Assembly (NCBI GenBank): GCA_964600865.1
Contig: CAZRJP010000012.1
Coordinates: 1-22,613, forward strand
Reading direction: 5' to 3'
Source: WJLC01 sp964600865
GTDB lineage: Archaea > Nanobdellota > Nanobdellia > Pacearchaeales > GW2011-AR1
DNA length: 22,613 nucleotides
Below the pieces are notes generated by a model that searched no databases, was not told the origin of the DNA, and was given only the letters and a program-made list of their open reading frames with translations. A program made the position numbers and the translations under genes. Shown here piece after piece: positions 21,478 to 22,613 of this stretch; within the stretch, counting starts at the first letter, position 1, and each line of letters begins with the position of its first letter.

Positions 21478-22509
21478 TTAAACCCCAAATCTAGCACCTT
21501 CTTCTTCGCTTTCTTTTGTCCACCAATCTAAACCAGGCATTTTTTCTAAACTTTCTGTAAGACCTTTAGCTTTACAATAACCCTTAGCTAATAAATAAAA
21601 TATCAACCCAACACTTCTAGCACTTTTATTATTTCCAATTATTATTTTATCTGCTCCCTTTGAAAAATTATTTGTATCACAAATCATTAGAACTTTTTTC
21701 CTAACATTTAGTGTATCATTAAGCGCATTTTTATCTAACCAATGATCTGTAATGATTGTTAATTCATTCTCAAAAAAATCAGGTAAATCAGTATTTGTCA
21801 ATATTCCTGCAGGATATTTTTTTGTAAAGACCCTTATTCCTGTAAGTCTTCCAAACATCTCAGCAGTTTTCCATCCTGATTGTCTTTTACAAACAAGAAT
21901 GACATCTTTAGCATCAAATTTGCTTAAATATTTTATACTTTCTTTTAGTTTTTCATCAATTATATCTGTATTAAAAATAGCTAAACCATCTGCCCTTCTT
22001 CTATAAACAAAAGGTTTCATATCCGGAGTAACAACTCTTGTTCCAAGATAAATACCTGCTTTAACATATTCTTCTAATGGTATAAGCATGTCTTTTCTTT
22101 TTTTAGGTTTAACTTCTTTTTTCAATTCTTCAGTAGAAGTAATATCAATTTTTTCTTTACCTAATTTTTTAGCCCTTTCTAAAAGCTCTTTTTTCCTTTC
22201 TTCTAATGATTTTTCTTTAGTAGTAGATTCTTCTTCTGCATCTTTTTTTAATTTTTTATCATCTTTTCCAGATTCTTCTGTCTTATCTTTTTTAGAATCT
22301 TTTCCCTTTTCTTCACTTTTAGAATCTTTTGCCTTCTCTTTCTTCTTAGAAGACTTTTTCTTAGGTTTTTTCTTCTTGGGCTTTTTCTTTTTAGATTTTT
22401 TACCTTCAATAACTTCTTCTACTTCCTCAACAGCCTCGTCAACTACTTTTTCAGCTGCATCAGCAGTCTTTTTCATATTCTTTTCAATGTCTTTAATTAC
22501 ATCAACCAT
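21478..22509 (-). CDS. rps2: Ribosomal protein uS2 with long Lys/Glu-rich N-terminal extension
   Basis: Residues of about 145-343 are the archaeal uS2 domain: PLEEYVKAGIYLGTRVVTPDM, FVYRRRADGLAIFNTDII, KDVILVCKRQSGWKTAEMFG, TGIRVFTKKYPAGILTN, ITDHWLDKNAL, ICDTNN, IIIGNNKSARSVGLIFYLLA. The first 140 residues are not part of the family: an amphipathic start (MVDVIKDIEKNMKKTADAAE) and then long Lys, Glu and Ser runs, probably disordered and able to contact rRNA. Typical archaeal uS2 is about 200-230 residues. The extension is in frame and preceded by a TATA-like box CCCTTTTAAA 25 bp upstream of ATG 22509, so the long form looks genuine. It converges on the phosphoesterase gene. Confidence 0.93.
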   Translation of the reverse strand: MVDVIKDIEKNMKKTADAAEKVVDEAVEEVEEVIEGKKSKKKKPKKKKPKKKSSKKKEKAKDSKSEEKGKDSKKDKTEESGKDDKKLKKDAEEESTTKEKSLEERKKELLERAKKLGKEKIDITSTEELKKEVKPKKRKDMLIPLEEYVKAGIYLGTRVVTPDMKPFVYRRRADGLAIFNTDIIDEKLKESIKYLSKFDAKDVILVCKRQSGWKTAEMFGRLTGIRVFTKKYPAGILTNTDLPDFFENELTIITDHWLDKNALNDTLNVRKKVLMICDTNNFSKGADKIIIGNNKSARSVGLIFYLLAKGYCKAKGLTESLEKMPGLDWWTKESEEEGARFGV

Positions 22510-22530
22510 AAGAATTCAGATGAAAGTAGA

Positions 22531-22540
22531 TTTAAAAGGG
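22531..22540 (-). promoter_or_regulatory. TATA-like box of the uS2 gene
   Basis: CCCTTTTAAA on the minus strand, centred about 25 bp before the ATG at 22509. A second box, GGTTTAAAAT, lies near 22592-22601; nothing codable is evident between it and the first. Confidence 0.45.
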
Positions 22541-22613
22541 TTTCTATGTTGCCGCATTATGTATAGGTTCATGACATATGTCCTACCCTATTTTAAACCC
22601 CAAATATTAAAAT

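Noticed and set aside
22519..22613. Open plus-strand frame running off the window end
   Set aside because: It begins in the uS2 promoter, has unusual composition and no recognisable motif; too short to support.

Overview
The window comes from an AT-rich archaeon, most likely a DPANN lineage of the Woesearchaeota/Pacearchaeota type. Archaeal markers are eukaryote-type ribosomal proteins (eS19, eL39, eL31 in their usual archaeal order), archaeal uS2, a tRNA-Phe with a bulge-helix-bulge intron, tRNA-Ala in the 16S-23S spacer, an archaeal 16S 5' end, and TATA boxes about 25 bp upstream of many start codons, which implies mostly leaderless mRNAs. A RuBisCO with the form III motif set, K/E-rich tails on ribosomal proteins and many small membrane proteins fit DPANN. 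The placement is inference; no search was run. A 100-N assembly gap lies at 6699-6798.

Layout. 1-2170: the 3' end of an unknown gene, a CPA2 cation/H+ antiporter with an RCK domain, and a decayed or frameshifted membrane ORF behind it. 2171-3909 (minus): a T4 endonuclease V-like UV glycosylase downstream of the eS19-eL39-eL31 operon, which has a potentially structured leader. 4117-6177: a nucleotidyltransferase-fold protein converges on a ribbon-helix-helix/metallophosphoesterase fusion whose start codon lies in a perfect 20-bp palindrome; behind it is a YhbY/CRM RNA-binding protein. 6180-9519 (minus): a Nudix/NFACT-R fusion broken by the gap, RuBisCO, and cysteinyl-tRNA synthetase. 9561-10380: two small membrane proteins.

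10443-11067 is an RNA locus on the minus strand: tRNA-Phe with a 38-nt intron, a degenerate second tRNA 5' end, and an RNase P RNA gene recognised from its P1 helix, its P4 helix with the bulged U, and CR-like motifs. The RNase P RNA shares one divergent TATA box with a P2-type (Ca2+-like) ATPase, whose start must move to 11118.

13781-15450: a four-helix membrane protein, an 11-bp inverted repeat, and a 7-helix membrane protein paired with a winged-helix protein. 15503-20191 (minus): the rRNA operon 16S - tRNA-Ala(UGC) - 23S with processing stems and a strong promoter; no 5S rRNA is seen. 20457-22509: a PD-(D/E)XK-like nuclease divergent from a stand-alone LigD-type 3'-phosphoesterase, then uS2 with a long lysine-rich N-terminus.

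Themes are translation and RNA metabolism (rRNA, tRNAs, RNase P, CysRS, r-proteins, YhbY, NFACT-R) and DNA repair (UV glycosylase, 3'-phosphoesterase, nuclease). The strongest candidates for something new are the palindrome-controlled RHH-phosphoesterase fusion, the Nudix-NFACT-R fusion beside YhbY, and the compact RNase P / tRNA-Phe locus.
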